From Planctomycetaceae bacterium (GTDB taxonomy: Bacteria; Planctomycetota; Planctomycetia; Pirellulales; Pirellulaceae): a stretch of DNA of 20,619 nucleotides. The position numbers and the translations under genes were made by a program. Each line of letters opens with the position of its first letter. Position 1 is the first letter of the stretch. The notes under the pieces were generated by a model. It made no database searches, was not told the DNA's origin, and saw only the letters and a list, made by a program, of their open reading frames with translations. The stretch covers positions 1 to 20,619 of the forward strand of contig SXHS01000043.1 of the NCBI GenBank assembly GCA_005773145.1. Reading direction: 5' to 3'. This document shows positions 1-8,532 of the stretch, piece after piece.

Positions 1-9
1 CGATGCGTC

Positions 10-26
10 AGCCCGCGAATCGGGCT
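10..26. repeat. Small inverted repeat upstream of the first gene
   Basis: AGCCCG (10-15) and CGGGCT (21-26) are perfect 6-bp arms around a 5-nt loop. No T-run follows, so this could be the end of an upstream transcript, an operator, or chance. Its right arm overlaps the motif GCTAGACTGG (24-33), which recurs just ahead of the hydrogenase operon. Nothing else can be assigned in positions 1-91 apart from a G-rich stretch before the first start codon. Confidence 0.35.
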
Positions 27-91
27 AGACTGGAGCCCCTCTTGAGATTAGCTTAGATACCAGCACCAACCGTGGGGGGGGGCGGGTCACG

Positions 92-1960
92 ATGATTAGT
101 CACAGCATGCTTGTTCGCATCAAACAATCGCTCTCCGGAGCCGGTCGGTGGGGCCGCTTGGCACTGCTGGTGCTGTGTGTGGGCGGCTTTTTCACGGCTG
201 GCGACTTATTTGCTCAGCCCGTCATCAAATCGGTATTCCCGTCCGCTGCCCCGCGGGGCGCGACGATCTCAGTCGAGTTTCGTGGCACGAATCTGGACGG
301 AGCTTACGCCGTCTGGGCGGATTCGCCGGAGGTGGAGGGGGAGGTCAAGCCGGCAGGGCCGATCGACGAGGCGGCGGCCCAGCAATCTCAACCGGGTGAC
401 CCTGACACCCAGCCGACACGACCTGCCGAGCCTGTTGTTGTGCAACTGCGCGTTCATGCGGCAGCCCGGTTGGGGACTCACCGTATTCGCTTGGTTTCTC
501 CCAGCGGCCTTTCCAACTGGCTTTCTTTTTTTGTAGCGGATCAGCCCGTGGAAGTGGAGACAGGAGAAGCGCATCACACTCCACGAGCCGCTCAGTCGGC
601 CCTGCTGCCGGCATTGATCAACGGTCGGCTTGACCAGAGCGGGCAGCTCGATTGCTACTCCCTCATGGCGTCGGAGGGTGACGAGCTGAAGTTTGAAGTG
701 ATCCAGACGCAGGGACTTAAGCCGCGGCTGACGCTGCTGGGGCCAGCTTCCAGTTGGTTCGACCCGGAACGGATGGAACGGCATCTGTTTCTTGAGGAAC
801 GGCAATCCGACTTGGTGCCGACGGAAGTAAGAGGAACCTATCGGGTGCAGCGTGCTGGACGCTACATTATTCAGGTTTCTTCTCTGTTCGGTCAAGCTTC
901 GGCGGATGCCTCGTATCTGCTGGCTGTCTCCCGTGGAGACAAGGGTCCGCGGCGGGGTTCGCTGCCAATGCAGGAGTGGCAAGAGCGTAGCTTCACGCGC
1001 GAGATTGGGGACCGTTGGTTGGACTCGGTCCAGGCTCGTTCCCTCAAGATCCTTGAGCTTGGACCGGTGAGTCATGTGGCGGAACCCACCGTTGCTACGG
1101 CGACACCCGTTGGTGCCCGACCGGACACGCTTCTCGCGTCTCGCACTGCGGTGGCAACGGATGTTAAGTTCGGTGAAGATCAATCAGAAGCGGCGATCGC
1201 ACTCCCGGCCATTCTAGAAGGATCCATCGACAGGCCGGCGGACATCGACCGTTACAGTTTTACGGTGAAGGCGGGCGACGAAATCGCCATCGAGATCGAG
1301 ACTCCCCTAACGCAGTTGCCAGCGTTCAATCCCTGGGTAGCGATCCTGGACTCAGAGAATCACGAAGTTTGCTCGAACCTGCATCGCAAAGTGTCCTTGT
1401 TCAACAACAACGCCGAGCGACAGATCTTCTTCGCGGGCGTCATGCCCAAGATGGTGCACCGCTTCGAGAAGCCCGGAGAGTACACATTGCAGGTGCAGGA
1501 TGTCACCACTCAGTACGGCGCCCCGACGTATCACTATCGGATTTTTATTCGTCCGCAAGTGCCCCATGTTGGAGAGATTTCGCTGGGCGGCGTGGACTGT
1601 CTGAATCTGGAGCGCGGCCGAGCCGGGCGAGTGACTCTGACGACCAGTTACGAGGAAGGCTTTCCCGGAAACGTTAGTTTTGCGTTCTCCGGTCTGCCAG
1701 CGGGCGTTCAGGCCTTTCCTGCGGATACTCTGATCGATCGAAAGGCCGCAACCGAAATCACGGACAATGCGCCGACCGTGATTGCGCCGACCAGCGAGAC
1801 GACTCTCGTGCTGGAGGTAAGCCCGGATGCTCCACTGACTCGATTGCCGCAAGTCGTGCGAGTCGAGTGCCGCGTACTCGAGCAAACGAAGCTCGGGCCG
1901 GCGCTGTTGGTTCGGGAATTGCCCGTGATGATTGTCCCGGACCGAGAAAAAAAGTTATAG
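92..1960 (+). CDS. Secreted planctomycete protein with IPT-like and two PPC-like domains
   Basis: The 622-residue product begins with a basic stretch and a hydrophobic core (residues about 20-38). A plausible signal peptidase site lies after LFA near residue 41, so it is probably exported. Residues about 43-150 resemble an IPT/TIG-type Ig fold, interrupted by a low-complexity Pro/Gln/Thr-rich insert (about 88-113). Two segments, about 172-283 and 370-492, resemble bacterial pre-peptidase C-terminal (PPC) domains, with the pattern LPAxxxGxxDxxxxxDxYS followed by a GDE motif. The C-terminal 130 residues look like another beta-sandwich. No enzymatic motif is visible. Such proteins commonly sit beside DUF1549/DUF1553 and DUF1501 genes in planctomycetes, as here: the next gene starts 65 nt downstream on the same strand. 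I infer a role at the cell surface or in the periplasm, possibly in substrate or protein binding. An alternative start at 107 is possible. Confidence 0.85.
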   Translation: MISHSMLVRIKQSLSGAGRWGRLALLVLCVGGFFTAGDLFAQPVIKSVFPSAAPRGATISVEFRGTNLDGAYAVWADSPEVEGEVKPAGPIDEAAAQQSQPGDPDTQPTRPAEPVVVQLRVHAAARLGTHRIRLVSPSGLSNWLSFFVADQPVEVETGEAHHTPRAAQSALLPALINGRLDQSGQLDCYSLMASEGDELKFEVIQTQGLKPRLTLLGPASSWFDPERMERHLFLEERQSDLVPTEVRGTYRVQRAGRYIIQVSSLFGQASADASYLLAVSRGDKGPRRGSLPMQEWQERSFTREIGDRWLDSVQARSLKILELGPVSHVAEPTVATATPVGARPDTLLASRTAVATDVKFGEDQSEAAIALPAILEGSIDRPADIDRYSFTVKAGDEIAIEIETPLTQLPAFNPWVAILDSENHEVCSNLHRKVSLFNNNAERQIFFAGVMPKMVHRFEKPGEYTLQVQDVTTQYGAPTYHYRIFIRPQVPHVGEISLGGVDCLNLERGRAGRVTLTTSYEEGFPGNVSFAFSGLPAGVQAFPADTLIDRKAATEITDNAPTVIAPTSETTLVLEVSPDAPLTRLPQVVRVECRVLEQTKLGPALLVRELPVMIVPDREKKL

Positions 1961-2025
1961 CCACCAGGCCCGATTGGGTGGAATGCGTCCAGCATTTCGT
2001 GGGCCGTTAACACGAGTAGACTTGG

Positions 2026-4539
2026 ATGATGTTGAAGACTTCGCACTTAGTAGTGTTTGCATTTAGCTGGCTGGCCTGGGCGGCCAGCATGGTGCAGGCC
2101 GAGACGGGGATCGAGTCCGAACAATTGGTTTCGCTGGCTATTGTGCCTGCCGAAGCGACGCTTTCCGGGAAAGGCGAATCCCGGCAATTCGTTCTGATTG
2201 GGACGTATCTTGACGGATTCACCCGCGACTTGACGACTCGAGGTAACTGGGAACTTTCCAATCCAGACGTGGGAGACTTGCCGACCAGTGGCACATTGGC
2301 CGCCCGCTCCACAGGAAACGTCACGCTCACGGCGCAGTTTGCGGGGCACACCGCTTCGTCGTCGGTACAGGTGAATGTGTCCGATGGCGAACGACCGTTC
2401 AGCTTTCAACGCGATATCGGCGCCATCCTGACGAAGCGGGGATGTAATACCACCGACTGCCACGGCACCGTAAAAGGACAGGGGGGGCTCAAGCTCTCCT
2501 CGAATGCCCTCGATGCGAAAGAGGACTATGGCTGGATCGTGGACGGAGGTACGTTTCAGGTACTGTCTGCGGAGTCAAAGGGCCCCAGGATTCCCCGCGT
2601 CGACAAGAAGAACCCCGAACAGAGCCTGATACTCACCAAGCCGACGGACACCGACCACGGCGGCGGTAAGCGATTCGACATTGGCAGTTCCGACTACCTC
2701 GCGATCCTGGATTGGATCCGCAGCGGCGCTCCTTATGGCGAGAACGCCGGCGGCGCTGCCGCTGTGGTGAAGGTCGATGTTTTTCCGCCCGAAATGGTGC
2801 TGGAAATGTCAGGTCAGCATCAACTGCTCGTAACCGCATATCTCTCCGACGGTAGCACTCAAGATCTCTCCGACCAGGTGATGTATGTTCCAACAGATCC
2901 GCAAGTGATCGAGGTCAGTGAAACGGGTGTCGTGAAGCCGCTCAAGCCCGGCGAGACTTCGGTTCTGATTCGTGCCGCCGGTTTTGCCGTTAGCACGCGA
3001 GTGGGCATTATTCAAGAGTCCGTCGCGGATTACCCGGAGGTCAAGAGCTGGAATTTCATCGACCGCTTCATCCTTGCCAAGTTGCGGAAGTTCAACATCG
3101 TACCCTCGGAAGTCTCATCGGACGCGGAATTTCTGCGGCGGATCTGCCTGGATCTGGCCGGGACCCTGCCGCCCCCCGAGCGCACTCGCGAGTTTCTCTC
3201 GAGCACGGACCCCGATAAGCGGAACCAGTTGATTGAGTCACTGCTTCAATCGCCCGAATATGTTGACTATTGGGGCTTTCTCTTCAGCGACCTGATGCGG
3301 GCCACATTCGTCGCCTCCAACAATGCAGCGATGACGCAGGCCTATGAAGACTGGGTTGTCAACAGCATCGCGGCCAACAAGCCTTATGACCAAATGGCTC
3401 GCGAGAAGATTGCAGCCACCGGGTATTCGGCGCCGGCCCGCAACTTGCAATATGTCGGCGAGTCTCTAGCGCCCGAGCAGATCATGGCCGAACATGTCCG
3501 GATCTTTTGGGGGAAGCGGTTGGATTGCGCGCAGTGCCATAACCATCCGTTCGAGATCTGGACTCAGAATCAGTTCTGGGGGCTGGCTGCTTATTACGGT
3601 GGCTTGGAAGAACTGCGGGGTAGCAAAGTATTCTTTGACCGGCTGGACCGCGACTGGGGTAAACCTGTAGCACACCCACGCACGGGCGAGAAGGTTCGGC
3701 CTGTGTTTTTTGACGGTACGCCGCTGCCAGCGGAGGAACACCTCAGCCCCCGATCCCGGCTGGCGGAGCAGATCATTGCCAGCCCAGAATTCGCGGAAAC
3801 CGCAGTGAACCGTGTTTGGGGCTACCTGTTCGGTCGCGCGATTGTCGATCCCGTCGACGACTTTCGAGCCACAAATCCGCCCACCCACCCCGAACTGCTG
3901 GACGCCCTTGCGAAAGACTTCCGTGCTCACGGATACGACCTGAAGCAGCTCATCCGGACGATTGTGCAGTCGAGAACCTACCAGCTATCCGGCTCGCCCA
4001 ATGACACGAACGGTGGTGATCGGATCAACTACTCGCGGGCGTTGCCGCGGCCCATGGAAGCGGCCGTGATGCTGGACGCGATTTCGAGCGCTACCGGAGT
4101 CGAGGAGCATTTCAAGTATCACGCGATGGCCGGAGGTCCGAATCAGGTGCCCGCGCCGGGCGCGCGGGCGATCCAAATGAATCCCGACCTCTGCCCGTCA
4201 CAATTCATGGACGTTTACGGTCGATCGATGCGTAAACAAGCTCCGGTCGGTCCGCCCGAACCGACTTTGGCGCAGACGCTTCACATGTGGGCCGGGCAGA
4301 CCTACACCGCAAAAATAGCTGAAAAAGGTGGACGGCTTGATACGCTGTTGGCCAATGGGGCGGCAGACGCCGCCATCATAGACGAATTCTACCTGGCGAC
4401 GTTGATAAGACCACCGACGCACGAGGAGCAGTCGCAACTGCTTAGTATTCTTGCCAGGCGTCCAGATCGCCGCGAACAGACTCTGCAGGGATTCGTCTGG
4501 GCGCTGTTGTGCTCCGCTGAGTTTGCTACCAACCACTAA
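2026..4539 (+). CDS. DUF1549/DUF1553 family secreted protein with Ig-like domains and c-type-like Cys-His motifs
   Basis: The 837-residue product has a signal peptide (hydrophobic 8-24, cleavage after VQA near 25). A Big_2-like Ig domain (about 32-120) is followed by GCNTTDCHG, with Cys140, Cys145 and His146. This is the CxxxxCH variant typical of this family's cytochrome-like region. A second Big_2-like domain spans about 249-330. The DUF1549 region (about 343-560) contains a canonical CAQCH heme-type motif (Cys501, Cys504, His505). The DUF1553 region (about 585-836) carries the NRVWGYLFG and DDFRATNPPTHPELLD signatures. The family is greatly expanded in planctomycetes. It is usually paired with a DUF1501 protein, which follows here after 16 nt. 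Biochemical function is unproven; roles in periplasmic redox or polysaccharide breakdown have been suggested. There are two adjacent Met codons (2026 and 2029), and I chose the first. Confidence 0.93.
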   Translation: MMLKTSHLVVFAFSWLAWAASMVQAETGIESEQLVSLAIVPAEATLSGKGESRQFVLIGTYLDGFTRDLTTRGNWELSNPDVGDLPTSGTLAARSTGNVTLTAQFAGHTASSSVQVNVSDGERPFSFQRDIGAILTKRGCNTTDCHGTVKGQGGLKLSSNALDAKEDYGWIVDGGTFQVLSAESKGPRIPRVDKKNPEQSLILTKPTDTDHGGGKRFDIGSSDYLAILDWIRSGAPYGENAGGAAAVVKVDVFPPEMVLEMSGQHQLLVTAYLSDGSTQDLSDQVMYVPTDPQVIEVSETGVVKPLKPGETSVLIRAAGFAVSTRVGIIQESVADYPEVKSWNFIDRFILAKLRKFNIVPSEVSSDAEFLRRICLDLAGTLPPPERTREFLSSTDPDKRNQLIESLLQSPEYVDYWGFLFSDLMRATFVASNNAAMTQAYEDWVVNSIAANKPYDQMAREKIAATGYSAPARNLQYVGESLAPEQIMAEHVRIFWGKRLDCAQCHNHPFEIWTQNQFWGLAAYYGGLEELRGSKVFFDRLDRDWGKPVAHPRTGEKVRPVFFDGTPLPAEEHLSPRSRLAEQIIASPEFAETAVNRVWGYLFGRAIVDPVDDFRATNPPTHPELLDALAKDFRAHGYDLKQLIRTIVQSRTYQLSGSPNDTNGGDRINYSRALPRPMEAAVMLDAISSATGVEEHFKYHAMAGGPNQVPAPGARAIQMNPDLCPSQFMDVYGRSMRKQAPVGPPEPTLAQTLHMWAGQTYTAKIAEKGGRLDTLLANGAADAAIIDEFYLATLIRPPTHEEQSQLLSILARRPDRREQTLQGFVWALLCSAEFATNH

Positions 4540-4555
4540 CCAGAACCACGAGACG

Positions 4556-5902
4556 ATGGCCACGATGAATTCCCAAACTCCCAACTGCGGTTGCCCACAT
4601 CGGAGCCGGCGGTCTTTTCTGCGTGCAGGTTCGCTGAGTTTTTTGGGTCTAACGCTGGCGGACTACCTCCGTTATTCGGCCACGCCAGCGTTGGCGTCCG
4701 AGACGCCCCCTAAGGCGGGCGCGGTCATCTTGCTGTGGCTGGAAGGCGGGGTTAGTCACCTCGATACCTGGGATGTAAAGGCCAACTCCGGTTTTCGCAC
4801 CATCCCCACAAATGCTGCGGGGGTACGGATTTCCGAGATCTTGCCGCGCATGTCCCAACACATGGACAAGATGTCGATCATCCGATCGATGAAGACCTTC
4901 GAAAGGAACCATCCTCAGGGGACGATCGAAACGCAGACCGGCCATCGCCCAAACCCGGCAATGAAGTTTCCCAGCCTGGGGTCGATTGTCTCCAAGGAGT
5001 TGGGTGGCCGGAATGACTTGCCCCCCTACGTGGTTGTGCCCACTCCTTCCGAGAACGACTTTTTCAATTATGAAGAGGCGTACAAGGCGGCGTTTCTTGG
5101 GCCTCAGTATGACAGCATGATCCTGCCCGATCCGAGCCAACCGGATTTCGCGGTTCCCGATCTGAGCCTGCCCAAGTCGATCACGACAGAGGCGATTGAA
5201 GACCGTCGGACGATGCTCTCCATCGTGGACAAGCACTACCGGTCCCGGGAGCACGACGCTCGCTTCAGTAAGATGGATGAGTTCCGCGAAACGGCGTTGC
5301 AGATGATACTCTCTCCGGATGTGAAGAAGGCGTTCGACCTTTCGCAGGAATCTGAAGAGACGCGAGACCGCTACGGACGTGATCGCGTTGGACAGAGCGT
5401 CCTTCTGGCTCGCCGGCTGGTAGAAGCCGGTTGCCGCTTCGTGACTGCCGCCGGCTACCGGCACGGCGAATGGGATACGCATGGCAAAAACGAGGAGCGG
5501 CTGCGTGACAAACTGGCACCTCGTCTGGATCAGAGTCTTTCCGCCTTGCTTGAGGACCTCCAGCAGCGGAATTTGCTGGAGTCAACCGTGGTAATAGCCA
5601 CCGGGGAATTTGGTCGCACGCCCGAAATCAATCCCGGCCGCGGTCGGGATCATTGGCCCGATTGTTGGTCACTGGTCATGGGCGGTGGGGGCATACAAGG
5701 CGGACGAGTCATCGGGGCCAGCGATGAGCGAGGAGCTTACGTTGCCGAACGGCCGGTTTCCATCGGTGACGTCTACGCGACCATTTACAAAGCCTTGGGA
5801 ATCGACTGGGCCAAGTCCTACATCACACCGATCGGGAGGCCGGTTTACATTGCCAACGGCTTCGATGATCAGGCAGGATCCCCCATTGCCGAGTTGATTT
5901 GA
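4556..5902 (+). CDS. DUF1501 family protein with Tat signal (alkaline phosphatase/sulfatase-like fold)
   Basis: The product has 448 residues from ATG 4556. The reading frame stays open upstream into the preceding gene, but that part is not Tat-leader-like, and 4565 is an alternative start. A twin-arginine leader is clear: SRRSFLRAG at residues 17-25, a hydrophobic stretch, then ALA near 45-47. This predicts folded export to the periplasm. The body carries DUF1501 signatures. These are LWLEGGVSHLDTWDVK near the mature N-terminus, and a C-terminal ATGEFGRTPEIN followed by GRGRDHW, resembling metal-coordinating Asp/His sites of the alkaline phosphatase superfamily. No substrate can be assigned. 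It forms the usual planctomycete pair with the upstream DUF1549/DUF1553 gene and is probably co-transcribed with it. It converges on sudA, whose stop lies 70 nt away. Confidence 0.93.
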   Translation: MATMNSQTPNCGCPHRSRRSFLRAGSLSFLGLTLADYLRYSATPALASETPPKAGAVILLWLEGGVSHLDTWDVKANSGFRTIPTNAAGVRISEILPRMSQHMDKMSIIRSMKTFERNHPQGTIETQTGHRPNPAMKFPSLGSIVSKELGGRNDLPPYVVVPTPSENDFFNYEEAYKAAFLGPQYDSMILPDPSQPDFAVPDLSLPKSITTEAIEDRRTMLSIVDKHYRSREHDARFSKMDEFRETALQMILSPDVKKAFDLSQESEETRDRYGRDRVGQSVLLARRLVEAGCRFVTAAGYRHGEWDTHGKNEERLRDKLAPRLDQSLSALLEDLQQRNLLESTVVIATGEFGRTPEINPGRGRDHWPDCWSLVMGGGGIQGGRVIGASDERGAYVAERPVSIGDVYATIYKALGIDWAKSYITPIGRPVYIANGFDDQAGSPIAELI

Positions 5903-5932
5903 CCCACCGTATCAAATCGGCGTTTCGCTCTT

Positions 5933-5945
5933 GCGCTACAAGCGC
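5933..5945. terminator. Weak hairpin between convergent genes
   Basis: GCGCT (5933-5937) and AGCGC (5941-5945) pair around ACA in the 70-nt gap between the DUF1501 gene and the convergent sudA. There is no flanking T-run on either strand, so intrinsic termination is only a possibility suggested by position. Confidence 0.2.
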
Positions 5946-5972
5946 GTGGCGCTGGCCAGTGTGTTCAAACGT

Positions 5973-7412
5973 TTATCCGTCGCTCTTAGAGTCGGGCATC
6001 AAGAGGTGGGCGTGAATGGCCGCGGCGGCGCGGCGGCCCGCACCCATGGCGGAGATCACCGTGGCCCCTCCCGTTACGATATCGCCGCCAGCAAACACAT
6101 GTGGCCGAGAAGTGGTCAACGTCTCGGGATCGGCTGCGATGTAGCCGCGAGCATCCGTCGCCAATTCAGGTGTCGAGGCTTGGATCAAGGGATTGGCACC
6201 GGTGCCGAGTGCCATCACAGCAATCTCTGCGGGAACCTCGAACTCCGAGTCCGCGATCGGCTGCACACGCCGACGCCCCGACCGGTCTGGGGGCCCTGGC
6301 TCCGTACGGATACATTGGATCGAACGCAGCAGGCCCTGTTCGTTTCCGACAAAGGCCTTGGGGACGGTCTCTGTCAGAAACTCGACTCCCTCCTCGCGGG
6401 CATGTTGAATCTCTTCGCGCCGTGCGGGCATTTCCACTTCGGATCGGCGGTAGATTAAGAGGGCACGAGCGGCTCCCAATCGTAGGGCCGTGCGCACGGC
6501 ATCCATGGCGGTGTTTCCTCCCCCCACAACGGCTACCGTTCGCCGGCGACAGTCAAACACCGGTTCATCATAGTCGGGAAACTGATCCGCACGCATCAGA
6601 TTGATGCGTGTCAGGAATTCGTTCGCCGAGTAGACACCGGCCAGATGCTCACCGGCTACGCCCAGAAATTTCGGAAGCCCCGCGCCGGTGGCGATGAAGA
6701 CCGCTTGATATCCCTCGGTCCCCAACAACTCATCGATCGTCACCGTCTTGCCAATCACAACATTGGTTTCAAAGGCAACACCGAGTCGCCGCAGATTCTC
6801 AATCTCGGCCCGGACAATCTCTTTAGGGAGCCGAAACTCTGGGATCCCGTAGATCAGAACTCCCCCGGGCTCGTGGAGTGCCTCAAACACGGTAACGGCA
6901 TGGCCTCGTTGTGCGAGATCCCCCGCAGCGCTTAACCCGGCAGGACCGCTGCCGACAATGGCCACGCGTTTGCCCGTTGTGGGCACCTTGGCTGCCTGGG
7001 TATGCACGCCATGCTCACGTTCGTAGTCGGAAACAAAACGCTCCAGGTAGCCGATGCCTAAGGGGGCCAATCGCTTGCCTAAAATACAGGCCCCTTCGCA
7101 TTGATGCTCCTGGGGACAGACACGCCCCGTAATGGCCGGCAGAACGTTGTCCTCCCGCAGTTTTGCCGCGGCCGCTAGAAGGTCGCCCGCAGCAATCAAT
7201 GCTACAAAGTCCTTGACCTTCACCCCCACGGGACAACCCTGGGTGCAACGGGGATGCGTGCATTCCAAGCAACGCAATGCCTCTTGGTGTGCTTGAAGCA
7301 CCGATAGTCCCAGATTCACCTCGGAAAAATTGTGCGATCGTTCGTCCGCAGGCTGCGCGGGCATGGACTGGCGTGGCAGGGACATTCGCGCTTTGGGGCT
7401 TAGATCATTCAT
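5973..7412 (-). CDS. sudA: SudA/NfnL (NfnB): large subunit of NAD(P)H:ferredoxin oxidoreductase, GltD-like
   Basis: This 479-residue FAD/iron-sulfur flavoprotein of the glutamate-synthase-small-subunit family would bind NADP(H) and pass electrons to its partner. The N-terminal ferredoxin-like domain has Cys48, Cys51, Cys56, Cys60, then Cys99, Glu102, Cys105 and Cys109. In characterised NfnL proteins one [4Fe-4S] cluster uses a Glu in place of a fourth Cys. The CPQEHQC segment here keeps that Glu. An FAD Rossmann motif GSGPAG lies at 152-157, a second nucleotide-binding motif VVGGGNTAMD at 293-302, and a C-terminal GGDIVTGG closes the FAD site. It lies 14 nt downstream of sudB with a weak ribosome site, so translational coupling is likely. 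Databases often call such proteins glutamate synthase. The partner gene and hydrogenase context favour the Sud/Nfn role. Whether it bifurcates electrons cannot be read from sequence alone. Confidence 0.92.
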   Translation of the reverse strand: MNDLSPKARMSLPRQSMPAQPADERSHNFSEVNLGLSVLQAHQEALRCLECTHPRCTQGCPVGVKVKDFVALIAAGDLLAAAAKLREDNVLPAITGRVCPQEHQCEGACILGKRLAPLGIGYLERFVSDYEREHGVHTQAAKVPTTGKRVAIVGSGPAGLSAAGDLAQRGHAVTVFEALHEPGGVLIYGIPEFRLPKEIVRAEIENLRRLGVAFETNVVIGKTVTIDELLGTEGYQAVFIATGAGLPKFLGVAGEHLAGVYSANEFLTRINLMRADQFPDYDEPVFDCRRRTVAVVGGGNTAMDAVRTALRLGAARALLIYRRSEVEMPARREEIQHAREEGVEFLTETVPKAFVGNEQGLLRSIQCIRTEPGPPDRSGRRRVQPIADSEFEVPAEIAVMALGTGANPLIQASTPELATDARGYIAADPETLTTSRPHVFAGGDIVTGGATVISAMGAGRRAAAAIHAHLLMPDSKSDG

Positions 7413-7426
7413 AGGCTGCGCCGCCG

Positions 7427-8353
7427 TTAATGGGCCTCGCTATTGGGAGGAGTGTTTGGATTCACCAAAATCTCCGGGTGTCGCTCGGCCAGCCTGCATT
7501 GCTCCGCTACCCATTGCATGTCCCAATCCGGATGTTGCTCGAACCGCCGTAACGATTCTTGTTCCATCTCACGATAGGCTCGATTGCGTTGTGCCAACAG
7601 GTCATAATCAACTTGATGCGCATCGAACTCGGGCCCATCCACACAGGCAAATCGTGTTTGATGGCCCATGACCACGCGGCAGCCTCCACACATACCCGTC
7701 CCGTCCACCATGATGGCGTTGAGACTCACACGAGTAAGTATACCGTGGGGGCGGGTCATATCCGCCACCGCCCGCATCATGCCAATGGGGCCGACCGCCA
7801 ATACCAAATCGATTTTCGGCTCCGACTTCATAACTTCGTACAGGGCGTCGGTCACGAGCCGTGGGCCCGGGCGGCTACCGTCATCGGTCGTTACGATCAG
7901 CAATTGGCTCGCCGCCCGCATCTCATCCTCCATGATCAGAAGCGATGCGGTGCGCGCACCGATGATCGCCACAACGCGGGTCCCCGCCCGCAGCAGTCCC
8001 AACGCCGTGGGGTATGCAATCGCCGTCCCGACTCCTCCGCCGATCACGACCACGGTCCCGTACCGATGCAACTGGGACGGATTTCCCAAGGGACCTACGA
8101 CATCGCGAATCGGCTGGCCGTCCGCAAGGCGATTCATGAGCTTGGTTGTCTTGCCCACGCCCTGGACAATCAAGGTTATCGTTCCGGCCACCGGGTCGGC
8201 GTCGGCGATGGTCAGTGGAATGCGTTCCCCGTGGTCATGGACCCGCACAATCACGAACTGCCCCGGTTGAAATTTCTGCGCGACTCGGGGCGCCCGAATC
8301 TGAAACCGCTTGATATCCGGAGCGAGCCACTCGCAGCGCTCAATCAGAAACAT
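7427..8353 (-). CDS. sudB: SudB/NfnS (NfnA): ferredoxin-NADP reductase-like small subunit
   Basis: The product has 308 residues from the ATG at 8353. The frame extends upstream, but this start has a strong purine-rich ribosome site and begins the conserved domain. The order is an FAD-binding beta-barrel (about 5-95, with FQPGQFVIV and RIPLTIAD), an NAD(H)-binding Rossmann region (GGGVGTAIAYP), and a C-terminal [2Fe-2S] segment. In that segment, VDGTGMCGGC...FACVDG gives Asp217, Cys222, Cys225 and Cys237. The Asp matches the unusual Asp plus three Cys ligation of Nfn small subunits, which separates it from ordinary dihydroorotate dehydrogenase electron-transfer subunits. It would exchange electrons with NAD(H) and pair with SudA. 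A C-terminal tail of roughly 60 residues (RNRAYREMEQESLRR onward) is longer than the conserved core. It is transcribed away from the hydrogenase operon. Confidence 0.92.
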   Translation of the reverse strand: MFLIERCEWLAPDIKRFQIRAPRVAQKFQPGQFVIVRVHDHGERIPLTIADADPVAGTITLIVQGVGKTTKLMNRLADGQPIRDVVGPLGNPSQLHRYGTVVVIGGGVGTAIAYPTALGLLRAGTRVVAIIGARTASLLIMEDEMRAASQLLIVTTDDGSRPGPRLVTDALYEVMKSEPKIDLVLAVGPIGMMRAVADMTRPHGILTRVSLNAIMVDGTGMCGGCRVVMGHQTRFACVDGPEFDAHQVDYDLLAQRNRAYREMEQESLRRFEQHPDWDMQWVAEQCRLAERHPEILVNPNTPPNSEAH

Positions 8354-8356
8354 GGA

Positions 8357-8368
8357 CCTCCTCCCTCC
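8357..8368 (-). promoter_or_regulatory. Strong ribosome binding site deciding the sudB start
   Basis: On the minus strand the sequence GGAGGGAGGAGG lies 3 nt before the ATG at 8353, with the distal GGAGGG at an ideal distance. It marks 8353 as the start rather than upstream in-frame Met codons. Confidence 0.75.
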
Positions 8369-8405
8369 GTCCCGTGCCGAATCCAAAGTCCATCCGGACT
8401 CAGAA

Positions 8406-8414
8406 TTGGGCCAA
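8406..8414. promoter_or_regulatory. Palindrome TTGG-G-CCAA, candidate operator
   Basis: This 9-bp palindrome lies in the sudB leader. It would be about 46-54 nt downstream of the transcription start implied by the minus-strand sigma-54-like element. It shares the TTGG/CCAA half-site with two other palindromes in the same region. Confidence 0.3.
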
Positions 8415-8470
8415 CTCATCGCCAAGCGTAGCGGATGCCGAGCGTTTCGCGTCATTAGCTTAATTTCACC

Positions 8471-8486
8471 AGCAAATGCTGGGCCG
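8471..8486 (-). promoter_or_regulatory. Weak sigma-54-like -24/-12 element for sudBA
   Basis: Read on the minus strand, GGCCCAGCATTTGCT has GG and GC separated by 10 nt and an intact TTGCT, but deviates from the GGCACG half at two positions. An implied start near 8460 would give a leader of about 107 nt. A match of this quality could occur by chance in a region this size. Confidence 0.25.
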
Positions 8487-8532
8487 CCTGGCCACAATAC
8501 CCCAGGACGCCAGCCATGAGACGGCGTTGTCC

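Noticed and set aside
269..1183. 304-residue open frame on the minus strand opposite the first gene
   Set aside because: It is antisense to a protein with a signal peptide and recognisable domains, and its translation has low-complexity, Arg-rich composition with no family motif.
4649..5482. 277-residue minus-strand open frame
   Set aside because: It lies fully inside the DUF1501 gene on the other strand, and its translation has no recognisable domain.
5973..7412. Annotation of sudA as glutamate synthase small subunit
   Set aside because: There is no large glutamate synthase subunit nearby. The partner is a SudB/NfnS protein with Asp-Cys3 ligands, and the Glu cluster ligand fits the Nfn/Sud family.
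7559..8431. 290-residue plus-strand open frame
   Set aside because: It is antisense to sudB, which has clear FAD, NAD and [2Fe-2S] motifs and a strong ribosome site. The antisense product is His/Arg-rich without a motif.
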